The notes beneath the pieces were generated by a model. It saw only the letters and a list, made by a program, of their open reading frames with translations. It did no database searches and was not told where the DNA came from. DNA of 64,000 bases, taken from positions 668,501-732,500 of the forward strand of contig JAOTON010001528.1 in assembly GCA_034440635.1 (NCBI GenBank), read 5' to 3'. Source of the stretch: Lepas anatifera. Taxonomy: Eukaryota; Arthropoda; Thecostraca; Lepadidae. This document shows, piece by piece, positions 12,799 through 24,774 of this stretch; the stretch's first letter is position 1, and each line of letters begins with the position of its first letter. The translations under genes and the position numbers were made by a program.

Positions 12799-15018
12799 TC
12801 TTCGCAAAATCCTAGATCGGTCATTGCCGCTCCCTTGTTACTGCGGTTGGGGAAGGCAGAAATCATAGCATTCTTCCTAAAGAAGAATAGCGCTAGATAA
12901 AGAAGTTTTCCCCAAATGTAAAATGCTTCTGAAGTCTTACGGAAGAGGAAATTACTATCCTTAACGCACGGTACGATTAGCATTGTGGTACTGTGCTACA
13001 TTGAAGAAATTATTTTCAGCTCAACGGCTTCCATTTTCAGTGTTGAGACCATTTAATTTTCTGGTTTTAGGAGTTTTTCCTATAGACATTGCAATAAAAT
13101 CACAATTCTGGGAATTCTCTTGGCATTTTCATAGCACTGCAATCTTGGCATTCTTATACCCACTACTGCAGACAAAACCAAGGAAATAATATGGTGTTGA
13201 GGTACCTCCTGAGGTAGCTGGCTTGTGTACCCCCACAGGAGCAATGCCGGTACGTGTGGAGGCACCGCCCTCGTGTTATCGCCGTTCCTGTGCCGATTCC
13301 CGGTCGTTCCTGGGTTTTCGATCCCACTTCCATGCACACGCTTCTTGATCCTGTCAGTGCTGTTTTCTCAAGTCGCTTACCATTGATCCTTAAAAGAATG
13401 AATTCGACATTTCAAGCAAAAATAGGATTATCTAAGAGACACTTTTTGCTCCCTTATATATCTCGATCTGACTAATCTTCTATTGCTAATGCATTCACTC
13501 CCTTGTTTTATACTTTACTACTACGAATGGCTTCTAGTTTTTTATTGGCGTTTTTTGCCATGGAAAAGCTTTGTCTTCGCCTTAGACATTTGTTGCCCTG
13601 ACCAACAAACAAAAAATGAATGAAGAATACACCTCTGTGGCATCACGTCGGGTTCGGAAACAAAATTCGCCACTTCCGAGTCCGGATTAGATCTGACATC
13701 GGAAGCTTATGCTGATCCTTAACCCCACCGGTGGCATTCATTACCCACCGCCACCTCCTGCAGGAAAGTGAGGGCCTTGTGTCGAGGACACATGATTGTG
13801 CGCCACATCGATCCTGTGTTCGGGTTGGGGAGAGGGGGAGGGAAGCACAACACACTTATCGTTCATTGGTCAGCGCCGTACGCCAGACCGTCGAAGCCAG
13901 GATATGCGGCCGATAGTAACCCACCTGATGATCGCGCATTATCGCGTGCCGCTACTGAAGCATCAGCCGGTTTTTTTTGCTCATGATCGTTATCATAATA
14001 ATTGTTGTTTTTGTTCAGTGGGTGACCACAGGCTTATTGGAAGTGAATATGCGTGTTCTTGACTTACAAAAGCTGATTACAGAACGCACAACTTTACCAT
14101 ATACGTAGTTACCTCGCAAGAAGATGTATCTATGGGGAGGAATGTTTTAATCTACAAAGAATGCTGACAAGCTGGCAGATACTTGAAAAATGATGTGTGG
14201 CTGAATTGAGTTGTTGAAGGGTGGCGCCTATAAATCGACGCCTGAATCACACAGCAGCTGCAGAGATACATCCGCTGGGTGTAAAGCGTTCGCTTCGTAT
14301 TAGGAAATTGGGTGAAAGTAGGGGTCTCTCCTTTCGTGTCCCAAATCAGGTCAGCAATATTTTAATAGCCTGAGCCGAGTGGAGAAGAGCCAAGTTACAT
14401 AATAAGAAAGTAAAATTAATATTTTCAGAGAATTGTGAGCACAAGGCATAGCGGATCCAGATGTGTTATCAGCCATTGGATAAGTAAAAAAATTACGTTC
14501 TGTCTCCAACGTACGTCAAAGTTTGTCCCAGTTTTCTCCGAAATTCAATATGTCCCCCAAAAAGGTCACCAGAGGAGGCTGATGGAGGAGAGAATGACTT
14601 AAGAAGGTATCAGAGGCATAAGGATCGGTATTAACGTGATTATTTACGTTTCAACACAATATTAGCCATCCATACAGAATCCAGACCATGACAAGTGATC
14701 CCTTGAAGTTCTGGCTCCCTCAAATTTGTATCTAAAAATGTCCGAAAGTTCTGACTTGAACTGAACATCTTCCGACTTCCCTGCCCTGTTAAAGTATTTA
14801 CCTACCAATTTAAACAAATTTGGCCGGCAAGTATCTTTCAAAGCTTGTTGGCCCATAGCCGGAATTAATAATAAGCCAAGTGACCGATCCAAGAGATAAT
14901 GAAATAGCAATGCTTTTGCCTCAAAACCGGACGATTCTACAAAAATATACCGTATTTTTCACGAGTTTGGCATTCTCCCTCCCCCACCATCCTGTCTGGG
15001 TCCACCACGGAACAAGTC

Positions 15019-15173
15019 GAACCAAACCAGGGTGATGTGTTAGGTGATGTCAAACCGGACCGAAGTGCTGTGCTAGGTGATGTCAAACCGGACTGGAGTG
15101 ATGTGCTAGGTGATGTCAAACCGGATCGGCGTGATATGAGTGATGTCAGACTGGGTTGGAGTGATATGATGTC
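15019..15173 (+). repeat. 33-bp minisatellite
   Basis: Units AAACCGGA...GTGCTAGGTGATGTC starting at 15052, 15085 and 15118 (the last shortened), with degenerate flanking units. Ends about 250 bp before the IQ-motif exon. Confidence 0.85.
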
Positions 15174-15427
15174 CACGTGATGGAAAGTTCTCGCGGACTT
15201 TCCCTTCATCGAAACTATCTCCAATCGCGATGACGCACAAATGCCTATAGTTTAGATTGCCCCGATATTTGCCCTCATATTGACGCTTACTGAATTAATT
15301 CACTGTGTGACCATCAATAGTGAAATGTTCTGATAAGTTATAAGTTGAGTTCATTATAGTTCATCAGTGGCTCGGAAAGCTACGTGGTTTTAGTAATTGT
15401 TCAGTAATATGATGGGCTTTCCCACAG

Positions 15428-15568
15428 ACATCCAAGATCAAGATGAAAGGGAGAAAGCTGCTACGAAAATTCAGGCAACTTTCCGAGGACATCAGACTCG
15501 AAAACAGCTGGCAGAAAAGGCAAATAATGGCATTGAGGACCTGAGCCAGATGGATTTAAGCAACCCGG
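15428..15568 (+). CDS. IQ-motif exon (penultimate)
   Basis: Open through 46 codons between a clear acceptor and GTAAGT donor, with the first IQ motif in its middle followed by NGIEDLSQMDLSNP. Confidence 0.8.
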
Positions 15569-17800
15569 GTAAGTAGATCTTGCACGATTTGACATAGAGG
15601 GATCCAGGAGGCAAAGGGGAGCGGATGCCCCCCCCAATCGGAGCACCCGGTGACTCCACACTGCGCCTCAGCGCACCCTGAAACGCTGTTTTCCACCCCT
15701 CCTTCAAAATACGATGCTAGTAATTGGGTTTATGCAATTTAGCGCCCTCCTCTCTCCCTGATACATTAAGAATTGATGCCCATAGCCAAAATATAGGCAC
15801 TCGGGACTCCAACGGCGCCACATCACCAAAATGCCGCCTCTCATCAGAAACCCTGGTTCTGCCTATGTGGTTTTATGATTTGTATAGGTTGATATAAAGA
15901 ACGAAAACTCAGCAAAACGAAAGCTTAGCTATATTTGCATATGCATCTTCTTCAATAGGGGCAAACGTGTCATTTTTGTCCCTGCCGTAATGTGTGAAAT
16001 CCGAGGGTTTTTAACCCTCGCCCCGGTGGGGGGTGTTTGAACAATCCCCTTGGGTTTTTCTGGTGGCACGAAAAAATTGCGACGTGAAGCGCCACCGCAC
16101 TTGGCACACCTAATCCTTGATCAATTCCACAAATTTCCACAAAACTTTAAGGTTAGGTCATCTCAGGTCAGGTCAACAGTGCAGGTCAAGTGACCTCACC
16201 TAAAAAAATGTTTAAGGTAGCAAAAGTAAGAAATAGGGGAATCTATCATTTTTAAACTTATACCACATAATGGGCCTACGGAGTGCTACAAAATGTATTC
16301 CAGGATTTTTCGTATCGATGACCTAAAGTCATGTACGGACCAGACATGACCTCTCCATTGGAAATACATGGGAAAAACAGAAATTGGGCTGTATTTGTGT
16401 AGATACAGATGAAAACACCTTCATATTCTCCAAATCGTAGTATCTTGGGCCCCTTTCAAGATTCATGTTGCAATTTTTCACCTGTGACCTCTGAGAGGTC
16501 ATCTGGGGCTATTTAAGCAGTTTTCAGACTTAGGTCAATAACTTTGCATGGGATGAGGATACAGCTTTTATTTTGATATAATTGCGTTTAGATTGCTATT
16601 GAGAGTCGATTGATATACATATTGACTATGTTAGGCTAAAAAAGTGACCTTGACCTGACCTGAGGTCAGGCCATTTTGTGTTTTGACCCATTATTGTCAT
16701 ATTATACATCATTAGATTCGCCGTGACGAGAGGAAGCGAATTGTCCCTAACAATTATTCTATCTCTACTCTGTCAGACGCTAGAGCCCAAAAAAAATACT
16801 AAAAATCCCACTTTCTTTGACCTGTCATGACCTCAATATTAACCTGAGCCAAAAAGTGACTGATATAGTTTCTTCATTAATTTGTACGAGCTATCCACCA
16901 GCGTTCGCGTTTTTCGCTATCCCTCAAAGGAGCCGAGTTCGAGGGGGCAGGGTTAAAGGAGGCTCACCGGGGCGCGGGTTAAAAGGAAACCTGCTTGTAC
17001 TTAAACATGATTTACTTTTGCAATAGATCAGCTATGACCACCACTGTAGCGCAGCTACTCCACGTATGTGCTATAGTTTATCGTGGAGGGTCCTGGGATC
17101 AAGGCGCACCCCTGGCAGAATTTTCTTCGACTGCTTCTTCCCCAGAAGATGGCACTAATTCGGGCAAGGCTCCTCGATCATTCTTTAGGTGGGTCCACCC
17201 ATCCGGTGGCACACCCCAAGTGCTTTACAACGTGTCATCGAACAGTGTTCTGTTACCCAGGACCCGAGAAATCGGGATAGCCTCACGGCATCCTGGTGGG
17301 GTATGTGAAGGGAGTGCTCGGGGCCAGGGGCGCCGCCACGGAATTTTCGTAGGGAGGGGGACGGACCCGGGCTGGTGCTGACCGGGGAGGCGAATTTTGA
17401 GCATATTTGGTACCTGACCGCATTAATGACGATTGACCCAAAAATTTGGGGGGGACGTCCCCCCCTGGTTGGCCAACCAGGGGGGACGCGTCCCCCCGTC
17501 CCTCCCCGCTGTCGGCGCCCATGATCGGGGCTATCTGTTCCGAAAGGATGATGCTGAATGGAAAACTCTGCCTTGTCCGTACATACTGTTTGTGTGCATC
17601 CTGCCATTACGAAAAAGATTACTTATCACAATTTTATGTCGTGTGACCTGACCTGACTCCCCTCTCCGACAGAGCTGTCGGCGGCGGCCACGCGTATTCA
17701 AGCTTCATTCCGCGGCCACAAGGTGCGCAGGGACGGCGTGTTGCAGCAGCGCGAGCGCGAGCTCTACCAGCAGATAGAGGACCTGCACACCGCCAAGTAG
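15428..17800 (+). CDS. IQ-motif protein (neurogranin/neuromodulin/Igloo-like), last two exons
   Basis: Two exons are seen: 15428-15568 and 17673-17800 (TAG at 17798). The first begins after TTCCCACAG and ends CCG G|GTAAGT; the second begins after CTCCGACAG; phases 2/1 and 1 agree. Exon one encodes AATKIQATFRGHQTRK and exon two AATRIQASFRGHKVRR, two textbook IQ motifs (I-Q-x3-R-G-x3-R) that bind calmodulin, commonly in the apo form in neurogranin-type proteins. The protein ends about 24 residues after the second motif. Exons upstream of 15428, including the start codon, were not found. The intron holds an AGGTCA-rich TTAA-flanked element and hAT-like repeats. The family assignment rests only on IQ-motif similarity, so other small IQ proteins are possible. 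Confidence 0.8.
15596..15868 (+). repeat. hAT-like GGATCCAGG repeat in the IQ-gene intron
   Basis: ATAGAGGGATCCAGG at the left and CCTGGTTCTGCCTATG at the right are degenerate inverted ends; C/G-rich body. Confidence 0.45.
16011..16982 (+). mobile_element. AGGTCA-rich TTAA-flanked element, copy 1
   Basis: Inverted ends TTAACCCTCGCCCCGGTG and CACCGGGGCGCGGGTTAA. Many AGGTCA/TGACCT hexamers inside, including a palindromic cluster near 16645. Lies in the IQ-gene intron. No open frame. Confidence 0.75.
17325..17530 (+). repeat. GC-rich repeat with stacked palindromes in the IQ-gene intron
   Basis: Begins CCAGGGGCGCCGCCACGG and ends in GTCGGCGCCC; the centre holds a 26-bp perfect palindrome (17460-17485) next to GGGGGGACGTCCCCCC. 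Confidence 0.5.
17673..17800 (+). CDS. IQ-motif exon (terminal)
   Basis: Open for 41 codons to TAG, with the second IQ motif then a charged helix (LQQRERELYQQIEDLHTAK). Confidence 0.8.
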
Positions 17801-18295
17801 ACGCCGGTGGCTATCTGTGGCAGCCGGGCACCATGAAGAGCAGTACTGTCTGTGGCCAACAGGGACTACATAAGGAGATGAATAACAATACTGCCTGGGA
17901 GAAGATTGTGTGACCGTTGCATCTGGAATGCTTCAGGAGGGAGAGGGTGGGGACAATCTCCCACTATTGGTACACGCATCGTCATGCACGTTGATCCGAC
18001 TGCTCGAAGCGAGCATGTTGACAGGCTTGACTTTGTATACTTTTGGGAGCTCACGTGCATCCTCAATGAGAAAAGGTTCATCCCCAATCCATCTATTTAC
18101 GTCCCTAATATTCTCGGATGATGCCCTGAAACTTCCCTGGCGGCCCACTGAAACAAGCCACTACCCACACCTACACCCTGCTCGGGATGCGAGTGGAGGT
18201 GTTTACCCCTAGTAATATGATCTGGCATTCCCTCCAAAATTTGTGAACCTCAATGCCATTTCCAAAGCTAAGACCATAAGTATACCTGCTCTCCA

Positions 18296-18301
18296 AATAA
18301 A
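18296..18301 (+). terminator. Candidate poly(A) signal of the IQ-motif gene
   Basis: AATAAA about 500 bp after the stop codon in otherwise gene-free sequence; the segment 17801-18296 would be 3' UTR. Inference only. Confidence 0.35.
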
Positions 18302-18794
18302 ATGATATATTTAACTAGTATGACCACAGAAGCCCTATTTATCTATGGCTTCTACAACAGTTCTGGCATGTGTCCGTCCAGAAGAGTGCATTGCACCATG
18401 AAAAATATACTTACCCCGAACATGGCGTATATAGCTTTTGCGATTGTTTGAGCAATGTTTGATTATTACTTATATTTGAATCTTGCTGTGCTGCATTTTT
18501 AAATATCCCTGTGTTTAACACCACGTATGACGATGAAGATAGTCGGAATGTAAACATAGCGTTTACCGTAGTGAAGGGATGCATGTCCGCGATAAAAACG
18601 TATCATATTGAGTAGAAGCACATAACTTTTTCTCAAAATTTGTCTGGCATGAGCCTAAATCTGTCTTTCATGGTATCTGTGCTACTCAGGTTTGCTGACG
18701 CGTCAACGTGCTTAAGTGCAAATAAACGAACCCAAACGATACAATGTATCTGTATCAAATGACCCAATTGAATAAAATCAGAAGTCGATGGCGA

Positions 18795-18828
18795 ACGAAG
18801 TAAGGTAATTGCAATTACCTTACTTCGT
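18795..18828. repeat. Perfect 34-bp palindrome
   Basis: Two 17-base arms (ACGAAGTAAGGTAATTG and its complement) with no spacer. Confidence 0.95.
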
Positions 18829-19082
18829 CCTAATGTTTTTTTTACTTCGTTTTTCATATCCATGGATATAGGCGAGAGTGAGAGAATGGGAACAATACTT
18901 TTTTCCAAAATACATGCACAGGCTGAATTTGTTTTTGCTGACTGGCGTTGTATTTTCTCGTTTCCACATCGCTATGCCATGGTGCTCCGAGATTTGATGT
19001 TCCTAAGATCAGGCATTTTCTGACTGTAGTGTAAATTATTTTGAAATGGCCGTAGAAGCACTGCCCTATATTGCTTCTTAGG

Positions 19083-19345
19083 CAATTGGTGGACGCAGGG
19101 GGGACCATTCCGGCCATGCCCCTCCCAAGCGCTGGAGGGGGCAAAACTATCTTTTGCCCCCAAAGGCCAGATAAATTTAGAAAATGTGTTTACACTAGGT
19201 CTGTAGAGCAACAAAATCTTCGCTCCCATAATCCCCCCCCCCAGGAGAGTGGTCATATACTTGGCGAGGTAGCTTATACTAGGTATGTCGAGCACCCAAA
19301 TTACACGTCCCACCCCACCGCCCCCTCCCCCACAGAAAGAAGTTT
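19083..19345 (-). mobile_element. hAT-like MITE related to 49755-50023
   Basis: Opposite orientation. TTGGTGGACGCAGG start, then GGACCATTCCGGCCATGCCC; C-rich right side. Right end not defined. Confidence 0.5.
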
Positions 19346-20960
19346 TTACAAGGGCAAACCTTGTCAGACCCTTGTTTACATGGAAAATTACTAGGGTAAA
19401 ACGCAAAGCTTGTACTTTCAAAATCCGTACCACGAAAACAAGGGAAATACAAGGAAAAACCATGTAGAACAATGGTAGAACCATAGTACGACAAGGGTTG
19501 CTAGAAGACGTTGTACAAACCTTGTAACTTAACTATGGTTAACCTACATGGCAAAGACAATGGCTGACAACGTCCCCACAAGCCCTCTACTAGGTCATGA
19601 TTACCCCATAACAAGGGTAGAACAAAGCCTTCTGTCCGCCTTGTACGCAACCGCATCCTTCCTACAAGACCGTGACGAGATTAGAACCTTGCTTACACAA
19701 CCTCTTTACCAGTGCGTAACGGGGAGGGAACAAGGGTGTTGCAAGGCTTCTTACAAGGGTAAAACGAGACTCGGATTACGTCTTTACAACAGCGGCAGAT
19801 CCAGGACTTCATTTCGGGGGGAGCTTGGGCACTCGCGCCTCCCCGCCATAGTGTCTGGACAGCATCCGACTCCGCATTTACTTTAGGCACTCTGACATTT
19901 CATGATGTGGAAGGGGGCTTGAGCCTTCTTAGCCCCTCCCCTCGTACCTACCTCTGCTTCAAAAGGAACTTTTCAGTCTCTATGCGAAAGCTAAAGCGTT
20001 TTCTGGCCTCAAATGCAACCGGAAGACCATCGGTAGAAAAAGGGTAAGCATTGAGCCACCTCTCAAGCAAGAAAATAACCCGCACGTTGTCTTACCCATA
20101 TCGGTAAAACACAGCATCACTCATCAGGCGCCGATCCAACTGAAGACACCGACAAGATCATATTGGAACTCAACTCACCCTATTTTTCAAACGGGCCCAT
20201 AAGGCAAACACAATTAGGTTCTACCCACTGCAAGTACCTAAGCCATATGTTCAAATAGTCTGTGCTCGTTTGCCACGAAAATATGAGCCTTAATACCAAT
20301 ATGGCATACCTACATGCCTGAAGTAGCCACATACCTACTCACCTGGACCTGGATTGACCATTCCAAAATGCCTCACTTTTCAACTATTGGAACAGAGAAC
20401 AATACTTTCCACTCGCAGATCACTGACAAATATTCCAGACAGCTTCCAAAGTTCCACGATTGATTAAAATAAGTCACATTTATTCTAACCTACACGGCAT
20501 GCGTGCCAGGCCACTGTGTATTGCCACGGGTAAACAGAAAGCAAGATGGCGACCGTAACCCGAGCAGGTATTTGAAACCATAGTCAAACGACAATAGCCG
20601 AGCAAGGGTGCAACAACGTCCTAGCTTTACCTACCAGCTATTTACAATGCCACTACAACGCCTAGTATTTAGTTAGTGCAGCGCTGGTGCGCAAGCAAGG
20701 TATGAACCAAGTATGAACAAGGCGCGCACTATTGTGGCACAAGGCAAGGTTGTCATTCCGTAGTAATTGCATTGCTTTATGCTAGTGATGTAACCAGGGT
20801 TGTTTTACTTCGGTAATTGAACTACAGTGCAACTATTGTGCTGCAATGGTAAAACTTGTAGAAACACAATTTTAAGCTTGCACCTTGTAATAAATTCTTT
20901 CTGTGCATGACTTACTCCCATTCCACTCTCCATGAATCCTGAAAACGTAATCTCGTACGG
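19346..20960. repeat. ACAAGG/CCTTGT-rich stretch
   Basis: Unusually many ACAAGG, CCTTGT and GGTAAAAC motifs between 19350 and 20860, on both strands, with a GGCAGATCCAGG repeat fragment at 19795. Probably a non-autonomous transposon of unknown type; ends not found. Confidence 0.3.
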
Positions 20961-20971
20961 TTCCTTACCAC

Positions 20972-21122
20972 ATAGGCGGATCCAGGGCAGGTGCTCCTTC
21001 CGATCGCCCAGCTCGGCACTCGTGCTGGCATGGATGCATGAAATGATCACGACGCCCCCTGTAAAAGTCGATGGTGCCCCCTGAAATGTCGCCTCACACC
21101 CACCTCCCGGATGCGAAAAGTG
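20972..21122 (+). repeat. Partial hAT-like GGCGGATCC repeat
   Basis: ATAGGCGGATCCAGGG end followed by GCCCCCTG-rich body, truncated by the next element. Confidence 0.5.
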
Positions 21123-21428
21123 GCTTAGGGGATCGAGGATTGCTGACGGAGGAGGGCATCTTTCGGGGGGGGCGCCATTCGGTCCGGGGGTGTCCATTTT
21201 GACCGGCAAAAGCTATCGGATGGGCGCAAAATCCTATCGGTGGGCACCGATTTTCGAATCGTGCAAGATTTTCCGATCCGATTTTCGCATCTCCCATGGG
21301 GGGAAGGGTGGGAAGCGATATTTCTGGGAGGCGCCATTGATCTTTCAGGGGGCGCCGTGGCCATTTCAGGGGGCGCCGAAGGTTGATCGGGGGAAGGTGC
21401 TCCCTTGCCCACCCCTGGATCCGCCTAT
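21123..21428 (+). mobile_element. hAT-like MITE of the GGCGGATCC family
   Basis: Close relative of 1345-1594 (CAGGGGGCGCC blocks, GGATCCGCCTAT end). Flanks GAAAAGTG (21115-21122) and GAAAAGCG (21429-21436) look like a target duplication. It appears inserted in or beside an older copy at 20972-21122. Confidence 0.65.
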
Positions 21429-21899
21429 GAAAAGCGGAACCCACTAATAAGATATCTATGATAGGTTTTACCAGCCAAAAGTGCCCTCCCCTGGTCTGGA
21501 TGGCGCCCCCCCAGGAAAATACCCCCGCCTACCCAATTGGTTATCCTGGATCCGCCTATGCCCTTCCGTCCCGTCTCTTGATTCCCTTCCCGTTCTCTTC
21601 GTTCCCGTTCCGCGTCCCGTCGTGGCATACATACCTTTAGATTATGTCAAGATATCTGAAGCTGGTTTCCGCTTCCTACCACCTTGTAAGCCCTTTTATA
21701 TTTGAGATAAGTAGAGAACTGCCCTTCGTCGAGAAAGGCCCATCAGTGCGCGTCTTGAGGAAACCCTTCTGGGAACAGGTCTAAAAGACTCCTCTGGAAA
21801 TGCTGGGGCTGAGAACCATAGCCTACCAGAGGATTTAAAGAGGTATTCTGCAGCATGACTCTGTATCTAAAGGGATGTCAAGTACCATTTAAAATTGCC

Positions 21900-21995
21900 A
21901 GTTCTCACTGGCCTGGCAGCGGCGGCAGGGCGGCGGGGTCCAGCCGGCGACGGCGTGCGTGCGTGTTGTTGTTTACCGGCGCTCGGTGCAAAGCT
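21900..21995 (+). promoter_or_regulatory. CpG-rich island-like segment
   Basis: GCGGCGGCAGGGCGGCGGGG and following CCGGCGACGG/GCGTGCGTGCG stand out from AT-rich surroundings. Could be an untranslated first exon or promoter; no coding evidence. Confidence 0.25.
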
Positions 21996-22659
21996 GTACG
22001 TAATTTGTGACTTTCTGTCATCTTCAAAGGATTAGGTGCGGCTCGTCCATCGTATCATTTCTGGAAGCATTTCGGGCGGATTAGTGACCTTTTAAGGTTT
22101 GCCTTGTACTCCCTCTGACAGCTTGAATGTTAGGTATGCAATGATCTCAGTTGACCTGTAACTATTGGTGATCTGTAGTCAAGTCAAGGTATCTTGATCT
22201 CTTGTGACCCTTTGAGCTGGGAAGTTCGATGTTTTTTTGCCTTTGTAGATTGTCATGGGTACTTTGCCCATCAAACTGTACATTTTGAAACCATTGATTC
22301 CATTTATTCAGCATTTTTTGTTCAACCATTTATTCAGCTACTGCATTGATCACATGAGAACAGAGTAATAGCTATTTAAATTCAGGGACAGAGGAGAGGC
22401 GGTGACTAGATCCCAGGAGTGGCCCTCATGCCATGCAGGAGGGAGAGAATGCTATTGCTGCAGCACCTGAATGCCCCCCTCCCTGAGACACTGGCACCCC
22501 TGTGACATTTCTATGGGGAGCTAGTTATGGGGGTTTGGCTTTCTATGGGAAACATAACATAAACTTGGGCAAAAAATATAATAATGGAGTTATTTTGAGT
22601 TGTTCAGTGGGAGAAACTGGTCAATGTTCCCAAGAATGGCTACAATCCAAATATTGGGA

Positions 22660-23900
22660 ATATTGACCCATATTTGGGAACACTTGTCCCATAAATGCCA
22701 GTCTGCAGAACGTGGCAGATTTCGACGAGATCTCGTTGGGGCAGCCTCGGGGCAGACCTACCGATTTGGGGCAGCTTTTGGTCGATCTTGGGGCAGAGGG
22801 GAGCTCTTGGGGCAGGAAATAGTACTTGGGGCAGCAGTCGGCCCGGGTAATCGCCGAGGGAAGAAGAAGAAATAATGAAAAGAAATAACAATCACTAGTT
22901 AAAATTGCGCCCGTAAAAGCTGAATTGTCTCAAAAGCGTCATATTTGTCATCAAGAGGAATATGGTTAAAAAGATACCAAATGAGGAAATTTTTTAATAG
23001 ACATAAAGTCAATAAAAAATCAATCAAAATCAATCCTGGAAATCAATAAAAAAATCAGGCAACGTGCGCCTTTCTAAGGCTAAATTTAATTTTTGTAAAT
23101 TTTTTATCTAAACTAAGCTTTAGTTACAAAAAACAATCTAAGAACTTGAAATAAAATTTCCCTGTATGTAGTTTTTGCATTTCCTCTGCTATGTTTTGAT
23201 CACCAAAGGCCGGCAAATCGGGTGTATGTCAAAAGGTCCACTGTTCAAAGGGACCACCCAAGGCCCTAGAGAGAGACCACCATTCATAAGAAAATCATGC
23301 CAGCCCCTTCCCCCAAGAACAAATGCCGGTCAGTGATGTGACGTCACAAGGGCGTACAGGAATCTTTCTTTGCTTGAGTCTTGTGAAAATATTCCAAATT
23401 TTGTTATGCTTTCATGAAAATTTGAGAAAATGGGGGGGGAGAAATGCTTTAACTTTAGAAAAAATTTTCTTTTTCGAATTTAGTTATCAATTGAAAAATT
23501 TTGTTAAGTTTAGATTATACGGCCTGAAAGCAGAGGCAAATGACGTCTGTAGGGGAAAATACTTCACTTGTAAATATACCTTTGAATACAAGTATTCTTG
23601 AAGTTGTGCATCGTTAATGCAAGATAGCTGCTGCTGTGCGTGGAGGGTGGTGAGTGCGTTGTCGTCATCGAGAAGGATGCACAGTTTTATTTCATTTCTG
23701 GGTGTTTCGTTTAAAATGGAGTAGATAAAAATGTATCAGTAAAAATACCCTCCTATTGGAGGTGTCTGCCCCAGCATCCAAATTTCTGCCCCAATTGGGG
23801 CAGGCTTTGGCCTGCCCCAAGCACCTCGTCGAGTCGCCTGCCACGTTCTGCAGACTGGCATAAATGGAAACACATATTCCCAAGGATGGGAACTCCTGGA
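22660..23900 (+). mobile_element. Element with GTGGCAG inverted ends and TTGGGGCAG motif cluster
   Basis: Perfect 21-bp inverted repeat at 22698-22718 and 23838-23858 within longer imperfect arms. Six GGGGCAG motifs at 22737-22840 and three at the other end. No open frame recognised. Confidence 0.55.
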
Positions 23901-23964
23901 AGGATGTTTTCAGAAAACTCAACAGGAGTCAAAAGATAAGAGAATCTTCGTACCTGGTCACTTT

Positions 23965-24774
23965 CGGTATTATGGTAGTAGGCAGATCACATCTCACGGT
24001 TCAAAAGGATCACATCAAAAGGTCCACAGTTCATATGTTCTACCGCTCAAAATGTCTAACTTTCAAAGTCCAACATTCAAAAGGTCCAAAGAGGCGTGCT
24101 CAGATGCATGAGAGTGGGGTGCATGATGCCGCAGAGGCGTGCTAAGACACCTGATAATAGGAGGCAATGAGGGCTAGGTTAGGTTAGGTTAGGTTGGGTT
24201 GGGTCAGGTCAGGTCAGGTCAGGTTTAGGTTAGGTAAGGTCAGGTCAGTTCAATTGTGTATGCCCTTGGTCCCTATTTCCTAGTCTGGGGATATCACCCC
24301 TCTTTCCAGAATCTGAGTATGTCTCTGGTCTGGGTACCACTTTACACTACTCAAACTTTCCCCTCCTTCTGTCTGTTTCATCTCTAGGAATTTTCTTGAA
24401 GAATATGGGGATATTTCTAAAACATTTCGAAAAGTGGTACCCAGACTAGAGGCGCACTCAGATTCTGGAAAGAGGGTTGATATCTCCAGACTAGGAAAGA
24501 GGGACTAAGGGCATACACACCTGACCTGACCTGACCTGACCTGACCTAACCTAACTAACCTAACCTAACCCTCATTGCCTCCTATTATCAGGTGTCTTGG
24601 CACGCCTCTGCGGCATCATGCACCCCACTCTCATGCATCTGAGCACGCCTCTTTGGACCTTTTGAATGTTGGACTTAAGTTAGACATTTTGAGCTGTAGA
24701 ACATATGAACTGTGGACCTTCTGATGTGATCCTTTTGAACCGCGAGACGTGATCTGCCTACTACCATAATACCG
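23965..24774. mobile_element. Long fold-back element with TTAGG-type repeats in both arms
   Basis: Left arm 23965-24343 and right arm 24431-24774 are near-perfect inverted copies around an 87-bp spacer. Each arm contains GGTTA and GGTCA pentamers (24174-24248; 24521-24572), i.e. degenerate TTAGG telomere-type repeats. No protein-coding frame. Confidence 0.75.

Larger units (their letters stand above)
9676..14950. other. Non-coding stretch apart from the fold-back at 10671
   Basis: Short open frames only, none with recognisable motifs or splice support. 13200-13330 may be a diverged SINE (GGGATCGAAAACCC on the - strand). Confidence 0.45.

Noticed and set aside
18972..19484. 170-codon - strand open frame
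   Set aside because: Crosses a hAT-like repeat and C-rich tracts, has no recognised motif or splice support.
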